The notes: a model not told the origin generated them from the letters alone. A stretch of 6,472 nt of DNA from Kosmotogaceae bacterium (GCA_003444085.1 DLVL01000013.1:11803-18274); one strand, 5' to 3'. Shown: positions 1 through 6,203, counted from the stretch's first letter. Translations and numbers: made by a program.

Positions 1-321
1 TCGGGAAACGCTCGCAATAGTTGAGAGAGCTTCTCCACGGAATCCAAAAGTGTGAAGGCTTTCCAGGTCTTCAAGCGATTTGATTTTACTAGTGGTATGC
101 GGTCTTAGAGCAACAAGCATTTCATCAGGCAACATCCCCGAACCGTTATCTCTAACACGTATGTACTCTTTTCCCCCCTGTCGGATCTCAACTTCAATGT
201 CTTCTGCTCCAGCATCCATTGCGTTCTCTATCAGTTCCTTCACAACCGAGTAGCATCCGGTTACTACCTCTCCGGCTGCGATCTTGTTTACAATATCTAC
301 GGGAAGTTCGTGAATTCTCAA
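1..321 (-). CDS. mutL: DNA mismatch repair protein MutL, N-terminal part (cut by window edge)
   Basis: The first 107 codons of a GHKL-family ATPase that couples MutS mismatch recognition to downstream repair. The reading continues past the left edge, so the ATPase domain is incomplete and the C-terminal dimerisation/endonuclease domain is not visible. Visible motifs are the IAAGEVV segment (residues 14-20), motif I SVVKELIENAMDAGA (25-39) with the expected catalytic Glu29 and Mg-binding Asn33, motif II VRDNGSGM (56-63) with Asp58, TTSKI (76-80), and GFRGEALSTI (93-102). The start is TTG at 321-319. An in-frame TAG lies only two codons upstream (327-325), so no earlier start is possible. The TTG overlaps the rlmB stop as TTGA, and GGAGATGAT lies 5 nt upstream. 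One oddity is that the usual ERPA after GEVV is replaced by TGCY (21-24). Family assignment is secure. Confidence 0.96.
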   Translation of the reverse strand, partial: MRIHELPVDIVNKIAAGEVVTGCYSVVKELIENAMDAGAEDIEVEIRQGGKEYIRVRDNGSGMLPDEMLVALRPHTTSKIKSLEDLESLHTFGFRGEALSTIASVSR

Positions 322-1070
322 GGCCTATCATCTCCAGTGAGCTTTTCTCTCAGATTGAAGAGAAGCACTGCTGTCGCAGCAGAGACATTAATCGAGTCAA
401 CGCCATCAGCCATCGGTATTGTGAGAAGAGCGTCACACTTTTCTCTAACAAGTCTTCGCAATCCTTCGCTCTCGTTTCCCATGACAAGAGCGCTTCGTTC
501 AGCGTATGGAACTCTAATGTAGTGCTCTCCCTGAGTCGAACTCCCATAGATCCAATAGCCCCAGTCTTTTAGAGTTTCCATCGCTCTTACGAGATTAACC
601 ACGCGTATAACAGGGATTCGAAATATCAGACCTGAAGAAACCTTAACAACAGCAGGGGTTACCTGGGCAGAGGCCCTGGAAGTAATAACAAGGGCATCTG
701 CGCCGGCAGCGACCGATGTTCTTGCAATGGCTCCAAGATTATGGGGATCCTGCACACTATCAAGCATGACAACTATGGAAGGCCTGTCAGAAGGCAAATT
801 ACTGATTAGATTGAGTTCTGCATAAGGGAACTCTCTGAGTTCAACCAGCACTCCCTGGTTCTTCTTTTCGCGCGAAAGATTAATCAGGACTCTTTGAGAA
901 GCTGTTTCTACCCTGAGTCCTTTGCTTTTTGTCTGGTGCATGAGTGTCTTGAGTTCAGGATCAACATTCTGCTGATCGGTAAAGAGGACCCTTCTGATCT
1001 TTATTGTCTTTATTGAGGCTCTCGGGAGTGCCAGAACCTCCTTCAGTACGTTCCTACCGTGAAGATACAA
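318..1070 (-). CDS. rlmB: 23S rRNA 2'-O-methyltransferase of the RlmB/TrmH SPOUT family
   Basis: A 250-residue SPOUT-class RNA methyltransferase. The known role of RlmB is S-adenosylmethionine-dependent 2'-O-methylation of a guanosine in the 23S rRNA peptidyl-transferase region (G2251 in E. coli numbering). Residues 1-80 form the small N-terminal substrate-binding domain, beginning YLHGRNVLKEVL. The SPOUT domain follows. Motif 1 is LDSVQDPHNLGAIARTSVAA (103-122) with Asn111 and Arg117. Motif 2 is ALVMGNESEGLRRLV (194-208) with Glu200. Motif 3 is IPMADGVDSINVSAATAVLL (218-237), the SAM-binding trefoil knot. Length is typical. The start is TTG at 1070; an in-frame TGA at 1079-1077 excludes an upstream start other than the adjacent CTG. 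It overlaps the mrnC stop by 17 nt and the mutL start by 4 nt. The exact target (RlmB versus another TrmH-family site) is inferred from length and from pairing with mrnC. Confidence 0.92.
   Translation of the reverse strand: MYLHGRNVLKEVLALPRASIKTIKIRRVLFTDQQNVDPELKTLMHQTKSKGLRVETASQRVLINLSREKKNQGVLVELREFPYAELNLISNLPSDRPSIVVMLDSVQDPHNLGAIARTSVAAGADALVITSRASAQVTPAVVKVSSGLIFRIPVIRVVNLVRAMETLKDWGYWIYGSSTQGEHYIRVPYAERSALVMGNESEGLRRLVREKCDALLTIPMADGVDSINVSAATAVLLFNLREKLTGDDRP
327..335 (-). promoter_or_regulatory. Ribosome binding site of mutL
   Basis: GGAGATGAT lies inside the last codons of rlmB and matches the anti-Shine-Dalgarno complement GGAGGTGAT at eight of nine positions. Its GGAG core is 10 nt from the TTG start at 321. 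It contains an ATG in another frame that is a decoy, not the start. The in-frame TAG at 327-325 makes the downstream TTG the only candidate, which calibrates the long core-to-start spacing used in this operon. Confidence 0.75.
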
Positions 1071-1452
1071 CAGAAATCACTGCCTCAAGTAGTTCGCGTA
1101 TTCTTTGATACTTCTTTTTCAGGAAGAGGTATCCAAAAAGGGCTTCCAGGGCCGTGGCTCTACGGTATTCAAGATCATCTCCGTGTCTCTTGGCCCCCCG
1201 AGAGTTGAATCCACGTCTCATGATTCTTCGTTCTTCTTCGTCAAGACTGCCGATCAGAGCTTCGTACGCCATGCTCTGCCCCTTTGAGCTTACAAAAGCT
1301 GTTATTCTTTCATGCTCCACAGAAGTCCTTCTGCTGCCTTCACCGAGAAATCTTAGCCTGTAATACAATGTGCAAATGGCATCACCGATGAATGCAAGAG
1401 CATCGGTAGATACTTCGTTGGCTTCCCTGGATGAAGAAAAGAGATTCTCGAT
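1054..1452 (-). CDS. mrnC: Mini-ribonuclease III (23S rRNA maturation), with a non-canonical or displaced start
   Basis: An RNase III-like catalytic domain without a dsRNA-binding domain. In Bacillus this enzyme trims 23S rRNA precursor ends. Counting from ATC at 1452 it has 132 residues, normal for the family. It carries TDALAFIGDAICTLYYR (16-32) with the expected catalytic Asp24, RRGFNSR (residues 79-85), and YRRATALEALFGYLFL (96-111) with the second acidic residue Glu103. A start at TTG 1368 would remove residues 1-28 including Asp24, so it cannot be right. No ATG, GTG or TTG exists in frame between the alaS TGA (1467-1465) and that TTG. ATC at 1452 is the only near-cognate candidate upstream of the catalytic Asp; a GAGG lies 10 nt before it. 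The alternative is ATG at 1462 plus a one-base shift. The gene is in the same frame as alaS and overlaps rlmB by 17 nt. Identity is firm; the N-terminus is uncertain. Confidence 0.88.
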   Translation of the reverse strand: MENLFSSSREANEVSTDALAFIGDAICTLYYRLRFLGEGSRRTSVEHERITAFVSSKGQSMAYEALIGSLDEEERRIMRRGFNSRGAKRHGDDLEYRRATALEALFGYLFLKKKYQRIRELLEAVISVVSSR

Positions 1453-1462
1453 AAACTCACAT

Positions 1463-1467
1463 CCTCA
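1463..1467 (-). promoter_or_regulatory. Probable ribosome binding site of mrnC
   Basis: TGAGG is formed by the alaS stop codon plus two bases. It abuts an ATG at 1462-1460 with no spacer, too close for initiation there. It lies 10 nt from the in-frame ATC at 1452, matching the long core-to-start spacings of mutL (10) and rlmB (12). The abutting ATG is followed immediately by TGA in its own frame. Confidence 0.45.
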
Positions 1468-4074
1468 GTTCATAAAATCCTCGATACATGAGATTATCTC
1501 ATCTACAGCTTCTGGCTTTCTGCCTCCAGCTTGAGCGAAGTCTGCTCTTCCGCCACCACCACCACCCAGTTTGGTAGCGATGGATTTCGCGATCTTGCCA
1601 GCGTGGAATCTGTTTGCCACATCATGTGATACTTTAACTACAAAACTGACTTTATCCTTCCCTGCGATATTGAAAATGATTACTACACCACTGCCTATTC
1701 TCTGGATCAGCGTATCAGCGGTGTTTCTTAGAACGTCGTTTGTAGCGTTTTCAACAACTTTTGTGAGAACTGTAATCCCTGATACTTCTGTTTTCTTCTC
1801 CTTCAGATCAGCACTTCCTGCTAACATGAGTTTCTGTTGGAGTCGTCTTATCTCTGTTTCAGCTTTTTTCAGTTCTCCGATGATGTCTGTGACCTTATCC
1901 ATCAAACGGTCTTCGGGAATCTCGAGTAACGTTCTCAGTTCTTCAACCAGGTAGAATCTCTTTCGGAACAGCTCCAGGGCCCCCACGCCGGTGACTGCTT
2001 CGATCCTTCTGATGCCAGCAGAAACCGAAGACTCTGAAACGATTTTGAAGAGTCCAATCTCACCAGTGTTCTTAACGTGAGTTCCACCGCATAACTCTCT
2101 CGAAAACCCGGGAACAGAAACGACCCTAACAAAGTCACCGTACTTCTCTTCAAACAATGCCACGATGTCTTCGTTCTTTGCATCTCTCATGTGTTTGATT
2201 TCGGATTCAACTGGCCTGGCCTCAAGTATTTTCTGATTGACCAGCGTTTCCACAAGCTCCAGTTCCTTCTCTGTAAGCGGTTGAAAGTGAGAGAAATCGA
2301 ATCTTAGTCTTGTTGGCTCCACAAGAGAACCTGACTGCCTGACGTGATCTCCTAAAGTTTTTATTAATGAAGAATGCAGAAGATGAGTGGCAGTATGGTT
2401 TCGTTCGGTACATTTTCTTCTCACCGCGTCTACAAGAAGCTCAGCTTCATCATTGAGGCCTATAGAACCACTGTTAACCCTGATCACATGAGTCACGAGC
2501 CCTTTGTGAGGATTCTTGACACTTGTCACATCAGCCTCGAATCCCGATGCTACAATCTTTCCAGTGTCGGAGACCTGTCCACCCTTTTCTGCGTAGAACG
2601 GGGTTTCTGCAAAGACAACCTCAGCCTCTTCCCCTGAAACCACCTTGTCAACAGCTCTGCCACCAGATACGATAAAGACAACACTACTCCTTGTTGAAAG
2701 CCTTTCATATCCTACGAATTCAGTGTCACCTGCTTCTGAGTAAGCCTGTTCATATACTTCCTCTGCGGTTCGATAGAGTTTGGTGCTTGAGCCCGTTCTT
2801 GCACGGTGTCTCTGTTCTTCCATGAACCTATCAAATCCATCCTCGTCAATTCCCACAGATGTTCTGGCAAGAATCTCTTTGACTATTTCAACCGGGAAAC
2901 CATATGTGTCATGTAGAAGGAAGAGGTCTTTGCCGGTCAACTGTCCCTGTTCTTCTACGATCTGCCATAACCTCTTTGTTCCGCTTTCGAGAGTTTCCAG
3001 GAAACGCTCTTCTTCTTTGACTATTACGTTTTTGATCAACTCGTGTTTTGCTTCCGTTTCAGGATATACATCCTTCATCGACGAAACGACAGATTCTGAA
3101 AGCTCAAATAGGAAAGGCTGTTTTTCTCCAAGGAGAGTGCCATGCCTTACAGCACGTCTCAACACCTTTCTTAACATGTAGCCCCTTCCTTCATTTGAAG
3201 GCATGATGTTGTCAGCTATCATAAAAACCAGCGCTCTAATGTGGTCAGCGATTACCCTTACAGAGAAGTCTGTCTTGTCTGAGGAGCCATACTCAACTCC
3301 CAGGAGAGATTCGATACGATTGATGATTGGCTTGAACAAGTCAGTGTCGAAGTTGGTCGGAACGCCTTGAAGAACAGCTGCAATTCTTTCCAGACCTGCT
3401 CCTGTATCAATATTCTTCGTCTTCAGTAAGGAGAGATTACCCTGCTCGTCCTGGTTATATTCCATGAATACGAGATTCCAGATTTCTACGAACCTTCCAC
3501 AATCGCATGCTGGCGAGCAGTTATCCGGATCGGGACACCCTGACTTGCTCCCTGTGTCTACAAAGAGCTCAGAATCAGGTCCACAAGGTCCAGAAGGACC
3601 AGCAGGTCCCCACCAGTTAGTCTTCTTGCCCAACTTGACGATTCGAGCGGTCGGGAGCTTTACGCTGTCGCGCCAGATTTTGAATGCTTCATCGTCATCT
3701 TTGTATACGGAAACCCAGATCGCTTCAGGGTCTATCTTGAGCACGTCTGTCACGTATTCCCAGGACCATGGGATAATCTCCTTCTTGAAGTACTTTCCGA
3801 AAGAGAAATTACCCAGCATTTCAAAGAATGTGTGGTGCCGCGACGTCCTTCCCACGTTCTCGAAATCGGTTGTTCTAAAACACTTCTGACAGGTTACCAC
3901 CATCGGAAAAGATGGTTCAACCTTTCCCCAGAATATAGGCTTGAAGGGAACCATTCCGGCAACAGTGAACATCAACTGCGGGTCATTTGGTATCAGAGAA
4001 GCACTGGGAAGAACAACATGCTCTCTCTCTGAGAAGAAATCCAGAAAGCTCTTTCTTATTTCATTTCCGTTCAT
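1465..4074 (-). CDS. alaS: Alanyl-tRNA synthetase
   Basis: Charges tRNA-Ala with alanine in the cytoplasm and hydrolyses mischarged Ser/Gly-tRNA-Ala. It has 869 residues from the chosen ATG, normal for bacterial AlaRS. The class II catalytic core begins NEIRKSFLDFFSEREH (residues 4-19). It has motif 2 RHHTFFEMLGNFSFGKYF (79-96) and the motif 3 region GRGYMLRKVLRRAVRHG (296-312). A Cys cluster at 180, 186, 190 and 192 may bind metal. The editing domain has HTATH (560-564) and CGGTH (662-666), the usual zinc and editing residues. The C-Ala domain ends with GGGGGGRADFAQAGG (837-851). An in-frame GTG at 4086 would give 873 residues. It sits inside GAGGTGA, an excellent Shine-Dalgarno 8 nt before ATG 4074, so I prefer the ATG. 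If the GTG is used, the cdsA-alaS gap is 1 nt. The TGA stop is in frame with mrnC. Confidence 0.98.
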   Translation of the reverse strand: MNGNEIRKSFLDFFSEREHVVLPSASLIPNDPQLMFTVAGMVPFKPIFWGKVEPSFPMVVTCQKCFRTTDFENVGRTSRHHTFFEMLGNFSFGKYFKKEIIPWSWEYVTDVLKIDPEAIWVSVYKDDDEAFKIWRDSVKLPTARIVKLGKKTNWWGPAGPSGPCGPDSELFVDTGSKSGCPDPDNCSPACDCGRFVEIWNLVFMEYNQDEQGNLSLLKTKNIDTGAGLERIAAVLQGVPTNFDTDLFKPIINRIESLLGVEYGSSDKTDFSVRVIADHIRALVFMIADNIMPSNEGRGYMLRKVLRRAVRHGTLLGEKQPFLFELSESVVSSMKDVYPETEAKHELIKNVIVKEEERFLETLESGTKRLWQIVEEQGQLTGKDLFLLHDTYGFPVEIVKEILARTSVGIDEDGFDRFMEEQRHRARTGSSTKLYRTAEEVYEQAYSEAGDTEFVGYERLSTRSSVVFIVSGGRAVDKVVSGEEAEVVFAETPFYAEKGGQVSDTGKIVASGFEADVTSVKNPHKGLVTHVIRVNSGSIGLNDEAELLVDAVRRKCTERNHTATHLLHSSLIKTLGDHVRQSGSLVEPTRLRFDFSHFQPLTEKELELVETLVNQKILEARPVESEIKHMRDAKNEDIVALFEEKYGDFVRVVSVPGFSRELCGGTHVKNTGEIGLFKIVSESSVSAGIRRIEAVTGVGALELFRKRFYLVEELRTLLEIPEDRLMDKVTDIIGELKKAETEIRRLQQKLMLAGSADLKEKKTEVSGITVLTKVVENATNDVLRNTADTLIQRIGSGVVIIFNIAGKDKVSFVVKVSHDVANRFHAGKIAKSIATKLGGGGGGRADFAQAGGRKPEAVDEIISCIEDFMN

Positions 4075-4082
4075 TTGAGTAG

Positions 4083-4089
4083 TCACCTC
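4083..4089 (-). promoter_or_regulatory. Ribosome binding site that decides the alaS start
   Basis: GAGGTGA overlaps the cdsA stop (TGA at 4090-4088) and matches the anti-Shine-Dalgarno perfectly over seven bases. It is 8 nt upstream of ATG 4074. The GTG at 4086-4084 is part of this site and cannot both pair with 16S rRNA and occupy the P site, so the longer GTG start is probably spurious. Confidence 0.7.
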
Positions 4090-4942
4090 AGCTAAGAATG
4101 TTCAGAAAAACGTAGAATACAGGTGTGGCGAACAGCAATCCATCTATCCTGTCAAGCATTCCTCCGTGCCCTGGTAGTGTATCGCCAGAATCTTTCACAC
4201 CATGGAATCTCTTTAGTGCAGATTCAGTAACGTCTCCAAGGGTACCGAAGAAGCTGATTACAAAAGCAAGGATTGCAAAATCCACAAGACCAAATGCTGA
4301 TATTTCGTATAGTCCAAGCCAGCTTCCGATTCTTACAAAAAGCACCATGAAAAGGAGAGTGAAGATATAACCACCGACCACACCTTCAAGACTCTTCTTT
4401 GGGCTGTAAGTGGGAGAGATCCTTATCTTTCCCAGTCTACAACCTACAAAGAAGGCACCTATGTCAAAGACCCAGACAGCTATGAGCCCCGTAAGAGCTA
4501 TGAACCCACCAAACTGTATGTATATCGGGAAAAAGAACGACAGGTTGAAACTTATATATATTAGTGAAAAGGCGCCGTTGGTAATGAAAAGCTTCGCCTT
4601 TGATATGTCACTAACACCGACAAGAGTCAATGCTGAGATTGTAATCATAGACATCACGAAAACCAGTTCTGGGCGGAAAGAAGGATCTACTGCAGTACCC
4701 ATCTTTGCCAGAATGAGTCCATAGAAGATCGTGTTGAGAACAACGACAGCACAAATAGCTAACCTGAGTGTCGGGATCTCTTCTTTCTTCAACGAGAAAG
4801 CCAGGTACTCATACGTGGCTATCATAACTACAGCTGATACCAGCCCCAATGCGGAGTAGTAATTGATGAAACAAAGCATGGCGAAAGGTGCAACAACAGC
4901 AGCAGTGACAATTCTAACCTTTGTGTTACTCAGGGCCATCAT
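4088..4942 (-). CDS. cdsA: Phosphatidate cytidylyltransferase (CDP-diacylglycerol synthase)
   Basis: An integral membrane enzyme that converts phosphatidate and CTP to CDP-diacylglycerol and pyrophosphate, the precursor of bacterial phospholipids. The 284 residues form roughly eight hydrophobic segments (about 9-28, 30-49, 59-80, 93-110, 119-142, 144-166, 189-210 and 218-236, with a final one near 268-283). Family motifs are WVFDIGAFFVGCRLGK (157-172) and SPKKSLEG (180-187). The C-terminal CTP-transferase signature starts at Ser241 and includes KRFHGVKDSGDTLPGHGG (244-261) and DRID (264-267) with the metal-binding aspartates. The ATG pair at 4942 and 4939 lies 0 and 3 nt from GGAGG. A CTG at 4933, 9 nt from that core, is an alternative start that would remove three residues. 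The gene overlaps the uppS stop by 17 nt. Confidence 0.96.
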   Translation of the reverse strand: MMALSNTKVRIVTAAVVAPFAMLCFINYYSALGLVSAVVMIATYEYLAFSLKKEEIPTLRLAICAVVVLNTIFYGLILAKMGTAVDPSFRPELVFVMSMITISALTLVGVSDISKAKLFITNGAFSLIYISFNLSFFFPIYIQFGGFIALTGLIAVWVFDIGAFFVGCRLGKIRISPTYSPKKSLEGVVGGYIFTLLFMVLFVRIGSWLGLYEISAFGLVDFAILAFVISFFGTLGDVTESALKRFHGVKDSGDTLPGHGGMLDRIDGLLFATPVFYVFLNILS

Positions 4943-5633
4943 CCTCCGTTATTGATCCGTATCTCCTCTGCCTCCTGGAATAATCATCAAGGATCGACTG
5001 GAATTCATCTTCTGTGAACTCAGGCCAGAGGGTACTCGTGAAGCAAAGCTCGCTGTATGCGCCTTGCCACAACAAGAAATTACTGATCCTGTACTCACCT
5101 GAAGTCCTTATTATCAGGTCTGGATCCGGCACATCCGGAGCGTACAGGTGGGCTGCAATGGTCTCACTATCAATCGCTTCCGGATCTTTCGTATTGGCAA
5201 CGATCTTCCGGGCTGCATCGACAATCTCCGCTCTTCCTCCATAATTCAGTGCTATCAGAAGATCTAGGCGACTTCCTTTTGATGTGCTATCTTCAATATA
5301 TTCGCAGAATTGATTGAGTTCGCTGCCGAGTTGCCCCCTTCTGCCAATGAATCGCATTCTCAGCCCTTCTCTGACCATTTCTGGAAGTCTCTTTTGGAGA
5401 TAATCGATCATCATTGTGAAGAGGAATCTCACTTCTTGTTCTGGTCGCTTCCAATTCTCCGTTGAGAAAGTATAAAGGGTAAGATACCTGATACCTCTGT
5501 CTGCACTCCAATGAGCGAGATCGTCCGCGACCCTTATTCCTTTGGCATGGCCCTCGGTTCTCGGCAGTCCATGTTTTCGAGCCCAACGGCCGTTTCCATC
5601 CATAATGACTGCCAGGTGTTTCGGATAACTCAT
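4926..5633 (-). CDS. uppS: Undecaprenyl diphosphate synthase (cis-prenyltransferase)
   Basis: Adds isopentenyl units in cis to farnesyl diphosphate to make the C55 lipid carrier for peptidoglycan and other wall polymers; it acts at the cytoplasmic membrane surface. The 235 residues fit the family. HLAVIMDGNGRWARKHGLPR (6-25) contains the catalytic Asp12. YTFSTENWKRP (54-64) contains the conserved Ser57, Glu59, Asn60 and Trp61. LNYGGRAEIVDA (129-140) follows. DLIIRTSGEYRISNFLLWQ (172-190) and AYSELCFT (192-199, Glu195) form the diphosphate and Mg sites. The ATG start shares one base with the frr stop (TAATG). Only a weak GGA lies 6 nt upstream, so reinitiation after frr is likely. The 3' end overlaps cdsA by 17 nt. 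The frr-uppS-cdsA order is common in bacteria. This could in principle be a shorter-chain cis-prenyltransferase; chain length is not readable here. Confidence 0.96.
   Translation of the reverse strand: MSYPKHLAVIMDGNGRWARKHGLPRTEGHAKGIRVADDLAHWSADRGIRYLTLYTFSTENWKRPEQEVRFLFTMMIDYLQKRLPEMVREGLRMRFIGRRGQLGSELNQFCEYIEDSTSKGSRLDLLIALNYGGRAEIVDAARKIVANTKDPEAIDSETIAAHLYAPDVPDPDLIIRTSGEYRISNFLLWQGAYSELCFTSTLWPEFTEDEFQSILDDYSRRQRRYGSITEDDGPE
4938..4947 (-). promoter_or_regulatory. Ribosome binding site of cdsA abutting two ATG codons
   Basis: GGAGGATGAT encodes part of the uppS C-terminus (EDD). GGAGG ends directly at ATG 4942, leaving no spacer. The nearest candidate with a usual spacing is CTG at 4933 (9 nt). 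The layout resembles the rlmB-mutL junction, where the start is a TTG after GGCC. Confidence 0.5.
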
Positions 5634-6190
5634 TAGAATTCCATTATTTCTTTCTCTTTACGTGCAAAAAGGGCGTCCATTTCTTCCACGTATCTGTCAG
5701 TAAGGTCCTGTATATCTTCTTGAAATTTCGCAAGATCATCTTCGGTGATCTGCTTGTCTTTTTCGAGTTCTCTCGCTTCTTTGATTATGTCTCGCCGAAT
5801 ATTCCTTATGGCAATCTTTCCGTTCTCTGAAATTTCCTTGGATATCTTGACCCATTTCTCACGCTGCTCTGTCGTCGGAATGGGGAAATTGAGCTTTATC
5901 ACATTACCGTCGTTGAGAGGTGTGATGTCGAGGTTGGATTTCAGAATCGCCTTCTCGATATTACCAAGCGCTGTCTTATCCCAAGGCTTGATAAGCAGAG
6001 TGCGCTCCTCAGTTACACTAATTGTTGCCATCTGATTAATAGGTGTGGGGACGCCGTAATAATCGACCTTCACAGTCTCGAGCAGTGCTGGAGAAGGCCT
6101 TCCAGTCCGTAGATGGCTGTATTCCTCGGCAATCTTCTCAACGCTTTTCTTCATGCGCTTTTCTGCTTCTTTTAATAGATTGCTGGTCAC
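5633..6190 (-). CDS. frr: Ribosome recycling factor
   Basis: With EF-G it splits the post-termination ribosome so that subunits can be reused. The 185 residues are exactly the canonical length. Domain I is the three-helix bundle made by residues about 1-29 and 107-185. Domain II is the beta-rich part in between. Family hallmarks are SHLRTGRPSPALLE (25-38), VDYYGVPTPINQMATI (42-57), IKPWDK (67-72), LNDGNVIKLNFP (92-103) and IAIRNIRRD (126-134) with the conserved arginines. The start is GTG at 6190, with GGGAGGA 6 nt upstream, the strongest ribosome site of the minus strand. It is the first gene of the operon, about 30 nt from the inferred transcription start, without the pyrH or tsf that often precede it in other bacteria. 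Confidence 0.98.
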   Translation of the reverse strand: MTSNLLKEAEKRMKKSVEKIAEEYSHLRTGRPSPALLETVKVDYYGVPTPINQMATISVTEERTLLIKPWDKTALGNIEKAILKSNLDITPLNDGNVIKLNFPIPTTEQREKWVKISKEISENGKIAIRNIRRDIIKEARELEKDKQITEDDLAKFQEDIQDLTDRYVEEMDALFARKEKEIMEF

Positions 6191-6196
6191 TTTGAT

Positions 6197-6203
6197 TCCT
6201 CCC
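6197..6203 (-). promoter_or_regulatory. Ribosome binding site of frr
   Basis: GGGAGGA, 6 nt upstream of the GTG start at 6190, is the best-matching and best-spaced site on the minus strand. It supports GTG as the start and fits a highly translated first gene. Confidence 0.8.

Noticed and set aside
219..572. Plus-strand frame of 117 codons across the mutL-rlmB junction
   Set aside because: It is antisense to conserved motifs of both genes, Ser-rich, and without a promoter or ribosome site of its own.
1054..1368. mrnC beginning at TTG 1368 (104 residues)
   Set aside because: It would lack the conserved ALAFIGDA segment with the catalytic Asp, which is encoded in the same open frame just upstream. 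The true start must be further upstream.
1551..1567. Repeat of GGT-like codons (cca/ccacc run on the plus strand)
   Set aside because: It encodes the normal Gly-rich GGGGGGRADF motif of the AlaRS C-terminal domain, not a microsatellite with its own role.
1571..1954. Plus-strand open frame of 127 codons inside alaS
   Set aside because: It is opposite the AlaRS C-terminal region. Its hydrophobic composition follows from the complement of Glu/Lys-rich codons and no family is recognisable.
2780..3181. Plus-strand open frame of 133 codons inside alaS
   Set aside because: It is a shadow frame opposite conserved synthetase sequence; Ser/Leu-rich with no motif.
3464..3889. Plus-strand open frame of 141 codons inside alaS
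   Set aside because: It is antisense to strongly conserved AlaRS catalytic-domain codons, has no recognisable domain and no convincing ribosome site.
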